Source: Roseburia hominis A2-183
Lineage (GTDB): Bacteria > Bacillota > Clostridia > Lachnospirales > Lachnospiraceae
Direction of reading: 5' to 3'
DNA: 64,000 nucleotides
Assembly (NCBI RefSeq): GCF_000225345.1
Contig: NC_015977.1
Coordinates: 971,001 to 1,035,000, forward strand
The position numbers and the translations under genes are program-made. The notes beneath the pieces are model-generated. The model saw only the letters and a list, made by a program, of their open reading frames with translations. It was not told the origin of the DNA and ran no database searches. Positions 46,682 through 54,897 of the stretch are shown here, piece after piece; positions within the stretch are counted from its first letter, which is position 1; the number at the start of each line of letters is the position of its first letter.

Positions 46682-47209
46682 TGACGTGCTAAGTAATAGG
46701 ATAAGAGGCATATCCAACCGATTTCAGGCGGAAATGCAGATGGAACATTCGTTGAAAAAAATGCGTGCATTTCTTCCGACCGGATTTTTGCATCGGATTC
46801 CGTGTCTCTTCTACGTTTTGACAATCCACGGAATGTGTCCGACAAACCGCAGACAATGAGCGGACTTTCTGGTGTCCCTAAGGGCACCTCTTCACAGACA
46901 ATATAAAACCGCGCGAACCGAACTCGCCGGCATCTGCTATTGAAAACAGGGCAGATGCCGGCTCAGACAGCGGCTTCGCGCGGTTATGTTATGTTTAGAG
47001 GTGCCCATAAGGGACACACAAAAAAGTCCTAAAATTGTCTGCGGATTGCGGACACATTCTGTGGAGTGCTCAAAACTTGGAAAAACACGGATCATCGCAG
47101 ATGCAAAAACCGGTTGTTTAGAAATGCCACATTTTTTGATCCGAATTTCCAGATGCATTCCGCCTGAAATGGAAAGGAATGATTCTCCCTTCAATTACTT
47201 AGCACGTCA
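46682..47209. repeat. Giant imperfect palindrome (528 bp), copy A
   Basis: The ends are a perfect 16-bp inverted repeat, TGACGTGCTAAGTAAT at 46682-46697 and its complement at 47194-47209. Nearly the whole length folds into one long interrupted hairpin: ATTTCAGGCGGAAATGCA near 46720 with its partner near 47155, TTTTTGCAT (46785) with ATGCAAAAA (47101), GGGCACCTC (46882) with GAGGTGCCC (46998), AACCGCGCGAA (46907) with TTCGCGCGGTT (46975), and GCCGGCATCTGC (46926) with GCAGATGCCGGC (46951). It begins 7 bp after the exporter stop. No credible gene inside. Homologous to the core of 53506-54085. Confidence 0.8.
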
Positions 47210-47236
47210 AAAATTTATTCTGACCGGAAGCGGTGC

Positions 47237-47941
47237 CTACATATAGATCTGGCGGCAGCCGTCAATACTTTCGTTGGTGGAGTCCGTGATATAGCGGATG
47301 GCGGCGTCTTTGTCGCGGTCCCGCACGTGAATGAAAATCTGCTCCGCGCTCTCAGCGAGCGCCGCTGCGCCGTACTTGCTGGCGAAGCGCACCCACAGGT
47401 TTGTCACCAGATCCTTGAAGGAGGCGAAAAACAGCGGGAGCAGCGAATTGCCGCCGATGAAGGAAAGCTCGTGGCTGAAGTCAAAGATCAGCGATGCAGC
47501 CTCCTCAGGATCTTCGCATGCCTTTAAGGCGGTCACATACTGCTCGAGCCCGGCGATGGACGCGTCATCCGCATTGTCGATGGCGAGCGTGGCGGCAAGA
47601 TTCATGAACATGATGCGGACTTCCAGAATGGAGCGCACTTCCTTGTCGCGGAGCATACCGCCGTTGTACTGCATGATGGAGACTAGGGTGTCTGCGGTAC
47701 CGTATTTGCGGTAGTCGGCAACGAAGGTGCCGATTCGTGGTTTGACCACAAGAAATCCCTTTTTCTCCATCTCGTCCAGACCGGAATTGACGACGGCGCG
47801 CGATACCTGCATGGACTCGGCAAGCTCGCGCTCAGGCGGAAGTTTTGCGCCTATCTCAAGCTTTCCGGATAATATCATTCCCTCTAATTCTGCAACAAAA
47901 AGCTCCTTTAAAGAAGGAGCACTTAATTTCTTAAACAACAT
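47237..47941 (-). CDS. GntR/FadR-family transcriptional regulator
   Basis: A 234-residue regulator with the winged helix at residues ~10-75 (EGMILSGKLEIGAKLPPERE, LAESMQVSRAVVNSGLDEME) and an FCD ligand domain after it. VSRAVVNSG departs from the common VSRTTVREAL. Divergent from the acyltransferase cassette, which it may control. FCD domains usually bind organic acids or metals. Confidence 0.9.
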   Translation of the reverse strand: MLFKKLSAPSLKELFVAELEGMILSGKLEIGAKLPPERELAESMQVSRAVVNSGLDEMEKKGFLVVKPRIGTFVADYRKYGTADTLVSIMQYNGGMLRDKEVRSILEVRIMFMNLAATLAIDNADDASIAGLEQYVTALKACEDPEEAASLIFDFSHELSFIGGNSLLPLFFASFKDLVTNLWVRFASKYGAAALAESAEQIFIHVRDRDKDAAIRYITDSTNESIDGCRQIYM

Positions 47942-47960
47942 AATGTGAGCCTCTCTTTTC

Positions 47961-47978
47961 TGGTATATCCAAATACCA
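47961..47978. promoter_or_regulatory. Candidate GntR operator
   Basis: A perfect inverted repeat TGGTAT-ATCCAA-ATACCA lies 20 bp upstream of the regulator's start, between it and the divergent acyltransferase gene: the expected place and form for an autoregulatory FadR-type operator. Confidence 0.6.
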
Positions 47979-48150
47979 CACAGATATTTTAGAAAAAAAA
48001 CGAATAAAATGCAAGAGATAAAGTCTGAAATTTTTAGAAAGAATGGCGGGCGTGGGTGTCATGGACAAACAATAGGAAGTATGATAAGATTGGAACTACG
48101 GGTAAGACAGAATTGCAACAGAATCTATACAGGAAAAGAGCATTTAATAT

Positions 48151-49506
48151 ATGAAGAAAAAGGATCAGGTAACAGCGGCCGAAGAGCAGAAGGAAGCTGT
48201 CCAGGTAAAAGGGAAAAAACGCCGTGCAAGAGAGGCACAGAGGGAGATCCGCTGGGACCGTCTGGACAATACGGCGCATTTGTTTCCGGTGATAGCCGGG
48301 GAGAGCATGAGCAATGTATACCGCATCAGCGTGACGCTCACGGAGCTGGTGGACCGTGAATTGCTGCAGCAGGCACTGGATATGGTGCTGCCGAAGTTTG
48401 ATGGGTTTAATCTGCGGCTGCGCCAGGGCGTGTTCTGGTATTATTTTGAGGAAAACGGCAAGCCGGCACCGCGTGTGCGGGAGGAAAGTGCGTTTCCGTG
48501 CCGCTATATCCGGCAGAATAAGAACCACAGTTATATGTTCCGCGTAACCTATTATAAATACCGCATCAATCTCGAAGTATTTCATGTGCTCACCGACGGT
48601 ATGGGTGGCATCAATTTTCTCAAGGAGCTGACCTATCAGTATCTGCGGCTGGCACATCCGAAGCTGCGCGAAAAGGTGGGAGATTCCTTGAGCAGTGATA
48701 CCTCGTTGAACCGTGAGGACAGCTTCCTCAAGAATTACAAGCACAGCTCCCAGAAGGGGTATCAGACGAAGCGGGCATATCTTTTAAAGGGAGAAAAGCT
48801 GCCGCCGGGAGAGTTCGGCGTCATGCACGGCTACATGAAGATCCCGGAGTTGAAGAAAGTCTGCCATGCGTACGGAGTCAGCATCAATGAGTATCTGGTG
48901 GCGGTATATGTCTGGAGCGTCTACACGGAGTGCATGCACGGGATGCCTTCCGAACGTCCGGTTCGTGTTGCGGTGCCGGTCAATCTGCGCCCTTATTTTA
49001 ATTCGATCACGACGAAGAATTTCTTTGTGATGGTGTCGGCAGAATTTCATCCGACAAAGGAGATCTATACATTTGAGGAAGTGCTAAAAAGTGTCAGTGA
49101 GAGCCTGCGCAGCCAGATCAGCCGGGAGAATCTGGAGAAGCTTTTTTCCTACAATGTCTCCAATGAGAAGCTTCTTGCAGCGCGTATCGTACCGCTGTTT
49201 TTGAAAAATCTGGCGATGCGCTATGTATACACAACCTCTGCGCTTGCAAACACAGCGACGGTGACCAATATCGGGAATATCTCCGTAAGCGAGGAGTATC
49301 GTCCTTATGTGGAGATGTTCCATGCGTTTCTTGCCATGTCCAAAGGGCAGCACTTAAAGGGAACGATCTGTTCCTACGGGGATACGCTGGTATTCAGTTT
49401 CAGTTATGATCTGACCGACACGTCGGTGCAGAGAGGTTTTTTCAGAAAAATCGCGGCAGACGGGATTGCGGTTGAGATAGAGACGAATGGAGTAAATTAT
49501 GAGTAG
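48151..49506 (+). CDS. Condensation-domain-like acyltransferase (alcohol acetyltransferase type)
   Basis: A 451-residue soluble protein of the chloramphenicol-acetyltransferase/condensation superfamily. The active-site motif is EVFHVLTDGMGGINFLKEL (HxxxDG), at about residue 145; VPVNLRPYFNSITTKNFFVM matches the second conserved block of PapA/WS-DGAT-like proteins. It would join an acyl group to an alcohol or amine. The basic first 30 residues (KKDQVTAAEEQKE, GKKRRAREAQRE) look disordered. It overlaps the next gene by 8 bp, so the two are made together. Confidence 0.8.
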   Translation: MKKKDQVTAAEEQKEAVQVKGKKRRAREAQREIRWDRLDNTAHLFPVIAGESMSNVYRISVTLTELVDRELLQQALDMVLPKFDGFNLRLRQGVFWYYFEENGKPAPRVREESAFPCRYIRQNKNHSYMFRVTYYKYRINLEVFHVLTDGMGGINFLKELTYQYLRLAHPKLREKVGDSLSSDTSLNREDSFLKNYKHSSQKGYQTKRAYLLKGEKLPPGEFGVMHGYMKIPELKKVCHAYGVSINEYLVAVYVWSVYTECMHGMPSERPVRVAVPVNLRPYFNSITTKNFFVMVSAEFHPTKEIYTFEEVLKSVSESLRSQISRENLEKLFSYNVSNEKLLAARIVPLFLKNLAMRYVYTTSALANTATVTNIGNISVSEEYRPYVEMFHAFLAMSKGQHLKGTICSYGDTLVFSFSYDLTDTSVQRGFFRKIAADGIAVEIETNGVNYE

Positions 49507-50164
49507 ATGCAAGCAATGTAATGTGGAAATATTAGACGAGACGGAGCGCTGTCCGCTTTGCCATTCGGTGCTGGAGAAGACGGTTGAGGTGGAAAACATG
49601 TATCCGAATGTGCGGACGATGACGAGGCGTCTGGCGTTGCTTAGCCGCATCTATCTGTTCGTGGCGATTCTTGTGGAGGCGCTTTTGATCTATCTGAATG
49701 TACTCAGCGACTCGGAGATGTTCTGGAGTGCGATTCCGGGGCTGGCGATGTTGTACGGCTATCTGGTGCTGCGCTATGCCATATTGGGAAAATCCGGCTA
49801 CAAGGGCAAGATCATCGTGTTGACGCTGATCGCCATCCTGATGGTTGTGGCGATTGACTTCGTGGTGGGGTACCGCGGCTGGTCTGTCAACTATGCGCTT
49901 CCATCCGCCATTCTTTTAGTGGATGCGGGAATTCTCATTCTGATGTGCATCAACCGGCGCAACTGGCAGAGCTACATGATGTGGCAGATTTTTATGATTC
50001 TCTGCAGCGTTGTCCCGCTGGTCTTGTATGCGGTGGGGATCGTGACGGCGCCGCTTCTTGCCTTGCTGGCGTTTGCATTTTCTACGGCACTGTTTTTGGG
50101 TACGCTGATCATAGGAGACCGGAGGGCAAGGACGGAACTGCGGCGAAGATTTCATGTCCGCTGA
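49499..50164 (+). CDS. Zinc-ribbon membrane protein, DUF6320-like
   Basis: A 221-residue protein starting with a rubredoxin-like zinc ribbon CKQCNVEILDETERCPLC (C-x2-C-x10-C-x2-C) and then six hydrophobic helices from about residue 45 to 210. Translation is coupled to the acyltransferase. I believe this is DUF6320, seen next to such acyltransferases in Lachnospiraceae; it could bring the substrate or acyl donor through or to the membrane. No function is established. Confidence 0.7.
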   Translation: MSRCKQCNVEILDETERCPLCHSVLEKTVEVENMYPNVRTMTRRLALLSRIYLFVAILVEALLIYLNVLSDSEMFWSAIPGLAMLYGYLVLRYAILGKSGYKGKIIVLTLIAILMVVAIDFVVGYRGWSVNYALPSAILLVDAGILILMCINRRNWQSYMMWQIFMILCSVVPLVLYAVGIVTAPLLALLAFAFSTALFLGTLIIGDRRARTELRRRFHVR

Positions 50165-50233
50165 CGCGGCTGTTTTGCTGTCCGGCGGCGCAGCTGTTTT
50201 CTGACAGCGGAAAATAGAACAGAGGTACAGTGA

Positions 50234-51160
50234 ATGAGAGAAAATGAGGCGAGTATCCGCGGCAGAGTCGTGAGGGATCTGATCGCGCATACGACGAATG
50301 ATTTGCTGATTGGGAAAAAGATAAAAAATGGGGAACTCCGCAAACAGATCGGAACGGCGGAACCTCCGTGGAAGTGTCCGGAATGCTTTACCATGCAGAC
50401 GATCGAGATGGAACATTTTACCATGGAGCTTTTAGAGTCGAAGGAGAATGCGAACCGCGACAAAATCATTTTGCAGCTGCACGGCGGCGGATATGTCGGG
50501 GCGATGCGCAATGCATACCGCATGTTTGCCGGATTGTACAATGAGGTCAGCCACGGCATGAGCGTGCTCACGCCGGATTACCGCGTGGCACCGGAGCATC
50601 CGTATCCGGCGGCGCTCGAGGATGCCGTGTGCGCGTATGAATGGCTACTTGCGCAGGGATGGTTTTCGGAGCAGATCATTGTGGCGGGAGATTCGGCGGG
50701 CGGCGGACTTGCGATGGCACTCTGCCACTATCTGATCAATCACGGCAGACAGCTTCCGTGCGGAATCATTGCCATGTCGCCGTGGACGGATCTGACGGCA
50801 AGCGGGGAGTCTTACGATACCAACTACGAGAGGGATCCCCTGTTTGGAAAGACCAGGGACAGCCTGATCTACAATCGGGATTATGTGGGAGACCACGACC
50901 CGATGGATGAATATATATCACCGATGTTTGGCGATTTCAGAGGATTTCCGCCGATGCTGATACAGGTGGGATCGTATGAGATGCTGTTGTCGGATTCTGT
51001 GGATGTCGCCGCGAAGGCGAGAGGACAGGGCGTAAAAGTGCGCTTAAGTATCTATGACGGGATGTTCCACATTTTCCAGATGGCAGCAAAGATGCTGCCG
51101 GAATCCAGAAAAGCGTGGGTCGAGATCGGTAAATTTATCGAGATTCTGCTCCGGGAATAG
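50234..51160 (+). CDS. Alpha/beta hydrolase, hormone-sensitive-lipase type esterase
   Basis: A 308-residue esterase of family IV. Oxyanion motif LQLHGGGYVG, nucleophile elbow VAGDSAGGGLAMAL (catalytic Ser ~157), catalytic Asp in the segment after LIQVGSYEMLLSD and His in YDGMFHIFQ. It starts 70 bp after the membrane protein with AGAGGTACAGTG before it. An ester-forming and an ester-cleaving enzyme side by side suggest acyl-group cycling or remodelling of one product. Confidence 0.9.
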   Translation: MRENEASIRGRVVRDLIAHTTNDLLIGKKIKNGELRKQIGTAEPPWKCPECFTMQTIEMEHFTMELLESKENANRDKIILQLHGGGYVGAMRNAYRMFAGLYNEVSHGMSVLTPDYRVAPEHPYPAALEDAVCAYEWLLAQGWFSEQIIVAGDSAGGGLAMALCHYLINHGRQLPCGIIAMSPWTDLTASGESYDTNYERDPLFGKTRDSLIYNRDYVGDHDPMDEYISPMFGDFRGFPPMLIQVGSYEMLLSDSVDVAAKARGQGVKVRLSIYDGMFHIFQMAAKMLPESRKAWVEIGKFIEILLRE

Positions 51161-51171
51161 GGAGCACCTGT

Positions 51172-52410
51172 CTAGTGCTTAGACAGGTGGCTCACATCCA
51201 TGTATACAGGCAGACCGTTGTGATAGGAGACCTGCGATTCGCCAAGAATCAGCGGAGCAAGATAGTCGAGCAGAGGCTGTTCGATGTCGTTGCCGGCACT
51301 GTTGATCCACTCTCTCGGAACGCTCTTTGCCTCGTTGGCGATCTGGCGGATTTCCGCATAGGAGTAATCCACGGTATACGGTGCGTTTGAAGTGCGCTCG
51401 ATGGTGACCATGGAAGCTGTCACACCCTCCTCGGAGAGTGCGACGGCTTTTTTGCCGAGTGCGAAAGATTCGTCTAAGTCTGTCTGGGAAGCCAGATGTG
51501 CGGCACAGCGCTGCAGGACATTGATTTCCACGGAACGCACCTTGACACCAAGCTTTTCCTTGACAAGGAACTCAAGTGTCTTGCCGGCGCCGCTTAACTG
51601 ACTGTGACCGAACGTGTCGATGGACTGCTCGGACGCGCTGATGTAATTGCCGGAGGCGTCGCGGATGCCCTCGGACACTGCGACGATGACATTGTTGCGC
51701 TCGAAAAGGAGACGCTTGACGTCTAAAAGGAAATCCTCCGGGTCGAAAGCGACTTCCGGCAGATAGATTAAGTGCGGGGCGGTGTTGTATCCGTTGCGCG
51801 CGAGTGCCGCGGCAGCGGTCAGCCATCCTGCGTCGCGTCCCATGATCTCAACGATGGTCACGCTTTTGACCGCGTAGATAAAGGTGTCGTGCGCGATCTC
51901 TAAGAGCGAGGAGGCAATGTATTTTGCGGCAGAGCCAAAGCCCGGGGTGTGATCGGTCTCGCAGAGATCATTGTCGATGGTCTTCGGGATGCCGATAATG
52001 CGGACGGAACTGCCGATGCGTTTTCCGTACTCGGACAGCTTTAACACGGTGTCCATGGAATCATTGCCGCCGATATAGAAAAACGCTTCAATGTGGTAAG
52101 TTTCAAACTGCTTAAATATGAAGACATAGGGTGAATCATCATCCAGATAATGGGGAAGTTTGTAGCGGCAGGAGCCTAAGTACATCGCAGGTGTCTGCGC
52201 AAGGCGGGAAAGATATTCCGGATGACCGTCCATAAGCTCCGTGAGGTTGAGAAGGTCATCGTTTAAAATACCGGTGATTCCGTTGAGCGAGCCGTAAACG
52301 GTGTCGTACATGGAAGAGGCGGACACGCCGTCAATGACACCGGCAAGACTTGCGTTGATCGCAACGGTAGGACCGCCGGACTGGGCTACCATACAATTTT
52401 TCTGATTCAT
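51172..52410 (-). CDS. pfp: 6-phosphofructokinase, pyrophosphate-dependent type
   Basis: A 412-residue phosphofructokinase. Two diagnostic positions point to PPi rather than ATP: IGGNDSMDT has aspartate where ATP enzymes have glycine (GGDGS), and GIPKTIDNDL has lysine where ATP enzymes have glycine (PGTIDND). MGRDAGWLTAAAALARNGYN and the length fit the long clade of clostridial PPi-PFKs. It catalyses the reversible step fructose-6-phosphate to fructose-1,6-bisphosphate. Transcribed toward the esterase; stops are 11 bp apart. Confidence 0.88.
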   Translation of the reverse strand: MNQKNCMVAQSGGPTVAINASLAGVIDGVSASSMYDTVYGSLNGITGILNDDLLNLTELMDGHPEYLSRLAQTPAMYLGSCRYKLPHYLDDDSPYVFIFKQFETYHIEAFFYIGGNDSMDTVLKLSEYGKRIGSSVRIIGIPKTIDNDLCETDHTPGFGSAAKYIASSLLEIAHDTFIYAVKSVTIVEIMGRDAGWLTAAAALARNGYNTAPHLIYLPEVAFDPEDFLLDVKRLLFERNNVIVAVSEGIRDASGNYISASEQSIDTFGHSQLSGAGKTLEFLVKEKLGVKVRSVEINVLQRCAAHLASQTDLDESFALGKKAVALSEEGVTASMVTIERTSNAPYTVDYSYAEIRQIANEAKSVPREWINSAGNDIEQPLLDYLAPLILGESQVSYHNGLPVYMDVSHLSKH

Positions 52411-52449
52411 AACGAACTCCTTATGTGTAAATATATCAATGTCAGATTG

Positions 52450-52511
52450 TTCCGAAAATGGTCATTTCGGAAATCAAACATTATCATACCCAAAATACGC
52501 GGGATTATCAA
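52450..52511 (-). promoter_or_regulatory. pfp promoter and TTCCGAAA dyad
   Basis: On the minus strand TTGATA (52511-52506), 17-bp spacer, TATGAT (52488-52483). Downstream of it, at about +5 to +30, is a perfect dyad TTCCGAAA-N7-TTTCGGAA (52450-52472), a good repressor site between the start point and the gene. Confidence 0.65.
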
Positions 52512-52545
52512 GATTGAATTTAGATAGAAAGAGACGGACGGAAAG

Positions 52546-53460
52546 ATGAAAATGTGTACATTGTGTCCTAGAAACTGCGCAGTGGACCGTGCGGGCGGAG
52601 AGCGCGGCATCTGCGGACAGACCGAACAGCTGAAGGTTGCGCGTGCGGCGCTTCATTACTGGGAGGAACCCTGCATCTCCGGGAAAAGCGGCTCCGGCGC
52701 GGTATTTTTCTCCGGCTGTGCCCTGCATTGTGTGTTCTGCCAGAACCGTAGCATCGCAAACGGGACGGCAGGAAAGGAGATTACCAAGGAGCGTCTGGCA
52801 GAAATATTCCTGGAACTGCAGGAAAAAGGGGCGAATAATATCAATCTGGTGACGCCGGGACATTTTGCACCGCAGATTACGGAGGCATTGCGCCGTGCAA
52901 AAAAGGAAGGACTGCGGCTTCCCGTCGTTTACAATACGAGCAGTTATGAGAGTGCGGATACGATCAAAAGTCTGGAAGGACTTGTGGATATCTACCTGCC
53001 GGACTTTAAATATATAAGTCCGGCGCTCAGTGCAAAATATTCACACGCTCCGGATTATGCCGACGTGGCCAAAGCGGCGGTTGCGGAGATGGTGCGCCAG
53101 TGCCCGAGACCCGTGTTTGACGGAGACGAAGCAGAAGACCCGATCGAGGAGGGACTTCTGATGAGACAGGGCGTTATCGTGCGTCACCTGCTGCTGCCGG
53201 GCTGTACCAGGGACTCTAAGGCGGTGATAAAATACCTGTATGAAACCTACGGCAATCAGATATATCTGAGCATCATGAACCAGTATACGCCGTTGGAAAA
53301 TGTCAGCGCCTACCCGGAGCTGAACCGGAAAGTCACGGACGAGGAATATGAGGAGGTCGTCGATTATGCGATCGGACTGGGGGTAGAGCAGGGATTTATT
53401 CAGGAGGGGGAGACGGCAGAAGAGAGCTTCATCCCGGCGTTTGACGGCGAAGGCGTATAA
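52546..53460 (+). CDS. Radical-SAM protein, PFL-activase-like (COG1313)
   Basis: A 304-residue protein. Its N-terminus has a cysteine cluster CTLCPRNCAVDR with GICGQ, and FSGCALHCVFCQN is the radical-SAM CX3CX2C. INLVTPGHFAPQI, VYNTSSYES and DIYLPDFKYI are typical of the COG1313 (YqeR-like) group, labelled putative pyruvate formate-lyase activating enzyme but of unproven substrate. A glycyl-radical enzyme gene is not nearby. Start behind AGACGGACGGAAAG. Confidence 0.88.
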   Translation: MKMCTLCPRNCAVDRAGGERGICGQTEQLKVARAALHYWEEPCISGKSGSGAVFFSGCALHCVFCQNRSIANGTAGKEITKERLAEIFLELQEKGANNINLVTPGHFAPQITEALRRAKKEGLRLPVVYNTSSYESADTIKSLEGLVDIYLPDFKYISPALSAKYSHAPDYADVAKAAVAEMVRQCPRPVFDGDEAEDPIEEGLLMRQGVIVRHLLLPGCTRDSKAVIKYLYETYGNQIYLSIMNQYTPLENVSAYPELNRKVTDEEYEEVVDYAIGLGVEQGFIQEGETAEESFIPAFDGEGV

Positions 53461-53505
53461 CGCATAGCAGAAAAACATCGTATAGAGATAAAGATAAAGG
53501 GGGGT

Positions 53506-54085
53506 GTCGCACGAAGCATACCGTGCTTTGGTTTGATAAGTAATATTACAGGAAACACACTTGGGGATTTCATGTGGAAATGCAGATGGAAATTCGTTGG
53601 AGAAAAATGTGAGCATTTCTTCCGGCTGAATGTTTGCATCGGATTCCGTGTCTCTTCCACGTTTGGACAATCCGACGGGTGCATGTCCGGCACACCGGAG
53701 ACAATGGGCGGACTTTCTGGTGTCCCTAATGGCACCTCTTCACAGACAATATAAAACCGCGCGAACCGAAACTCGCCGGCATCTGCTATTGAAAATAAGG
53801 CAGATGCCGACTCAGACATCGGCTTCGCGCGGTTATGTTTTGTTCAGAGGTGCCAATAAGGGACACACACGAAAGTCCTACAAATTGTCTCCGGGATGCG
53901 GACATGACCCGCGGAGTGCTCCAAACTTGGAAAGACACGGATCATCGCAGATGCAAACATCCGGCTGGTTAGAAATGCCACATTTTTTGAACCGAATTTC
54001 CACCTGCATTTCCATCTGAAATCCCACGGTGCGGTCTTCTCATAATATTACTTATCACCCCAAAGAGGTCTATGCTTCGTGCGAC
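53506..54085. mobile_element. Composite giant palindrome (580 bp), copy B, with MITE ends
   Basis: The outer ends are inverted repeats of about 45 bp: GTCGCACGAAGCATA (53506-53520 and complement 54071-54085) followed by CTTTGG and GATAAGTAATATTA (53535-53548, 54043-54056). These match the ends of the element at 17463-17670. The inside is homologous over most of its length to the 46682-47209 palindrome, with the same apex (AACCGCGCGAA.., GCCGGCATCTGC..). No protein is encoded. It fills the gap between the activase and the HAD gene. Confidence 0.78.
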
Positions 54086-54187
54086 AATTTTTGTCCTGTA
54101 AATATGGGTTTACATAACAAGTGTCCAAAGAATTGGACACATCATGTGCGATACTGACACCATCAAAGCGGATGGGGAGGGAAGAAC

Positions 54188-54541
54188 ATGGAGAAAAAGA
54201 TCGAGATCATTGCCGTCGATTTTGACGGGACATTGTGCAGTGAATGTTATCCTGCCATCGGGATGCCGAATCTGCCGCTCTTTGCATTGCTCAAGGGTGC
54301 GAGAAGGCAGGGCAAAAAAGTAATTTTGTGGACATGCCGCTGCGGGGATCTGCTGGAGGAGGCGGTGGCCTGGTGCAGAATGTTCGGACTGGAATTTGAT
54401 GCGGTAAATGAAAATGTGGCGCAGACGTTGGAACAGTATGGAACGGAATCCAGAAAAATCTCCGCGGACGTCTATATCGATGACAAGGCGTGCTGGCCGT
54501 GGATGACGAAGCAGGAGTGGGAACGGTATCTGGCAGGTTAG
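54188..54541 (+). CDS. HAD-like small hydrolase (BT0820 type)
   Basis: A 117-residue protein. IAVDFDGTLC is the HAD nucleophile motif (two aspartates), VILWTCRCG is motif II (T/S position), and DVYIDDKACWP at the end is motif IV (DD). The very small size without a cap domain matches the BT0820/BT2072 family of unknown substrate. Preceded by GGGGAGGGAAGAAC. Confidence 0.83.
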   Translation: MEKKIEIIAVDFDGTLCSECYPAIGMPNLPLFALLKGARRQGKKVILWTCRCGDLLEEAVAWCRMFGLEFDAVNENVAQTLEQYGTESRKISADVYIDDKACWPWMTKQEWERYLAG

Positions 54542-54558
54542 AAAAGGAGGATAAGAAG

Positions 54559-54771
54559 ATGAAAACAGTGGATATGGAATTGATACTTTTGTGTGCGCTT
54601 ATAGCGGCGATTGGAGCGTTCGGACTGGTGACGGGTGTGGTTCTGCTGTTCGGAATCCAGTTTCAGGAGTGCAATGCTGTACTGCTCACCGGAATTGTGT
54701 GCGGGCTCTGGGGCATATTATGGGGAAGCCTGCTGATACAGAACCGGAACCTGATGTCGAAAAACGTCTAA
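54559..54771 (+). CDS. Small two-helix membrane protein
   Basis: A 70-residue protein directly behind AAAAGGAGGATAAGAAG, 17 bp after the HAD gene. Residues about 6-33 and 38-60 are hydrophobic helices (CALIAAIGAFGLVTGVVLLF; LLTGIVCGLWGILWGSLLI), ending in a short basic tail. I recognise no family. Probably cotranscribed with the HAD gene. Confidence 0.7.
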   Translation: MKTVDMELILLCALIAAIGAFGLVTGVVLLFGIQFQECNAVLLTGIVCGLWGILWGSLLIQNRNLMSKNV

Positions 54772-54808
54772 ATATAGTACAGCGTGCAGGAAAATGGCTA
54801 TATTTAGG

Positions 54809-54837
54809 TTGACGCGTGTGATAGAATCTCCTATAAT
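54809..54837 (+). promoter_or_regulatory. Promoter of the dockerin gene
   Basis: TTGACG (54809-54814), 17-bp spacer, TATAAT (54832-54837), 60 bp before the start codon: a strong housekeeping promoter. Confidence 0.8.
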
Positions 54838-54897
54838 GAGACTGAATTATTGGGCGCATGATTTTATGGACTTGTGCGGTACTCAGGGAGGAATTCG

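Noticed and set aside
46937..47246. Open frames on both strands inside the 46682 palindrome
   Set aside because: They are by-products of a self-complementary sequence, equally open on both strands, without ribosome sites.
53630..54019. 129-residue frame inside the 53506 element
   Set aside because: Lies wholly in the palindrome; its sequence mirrors the opposite-strand frame and resembles no protein.
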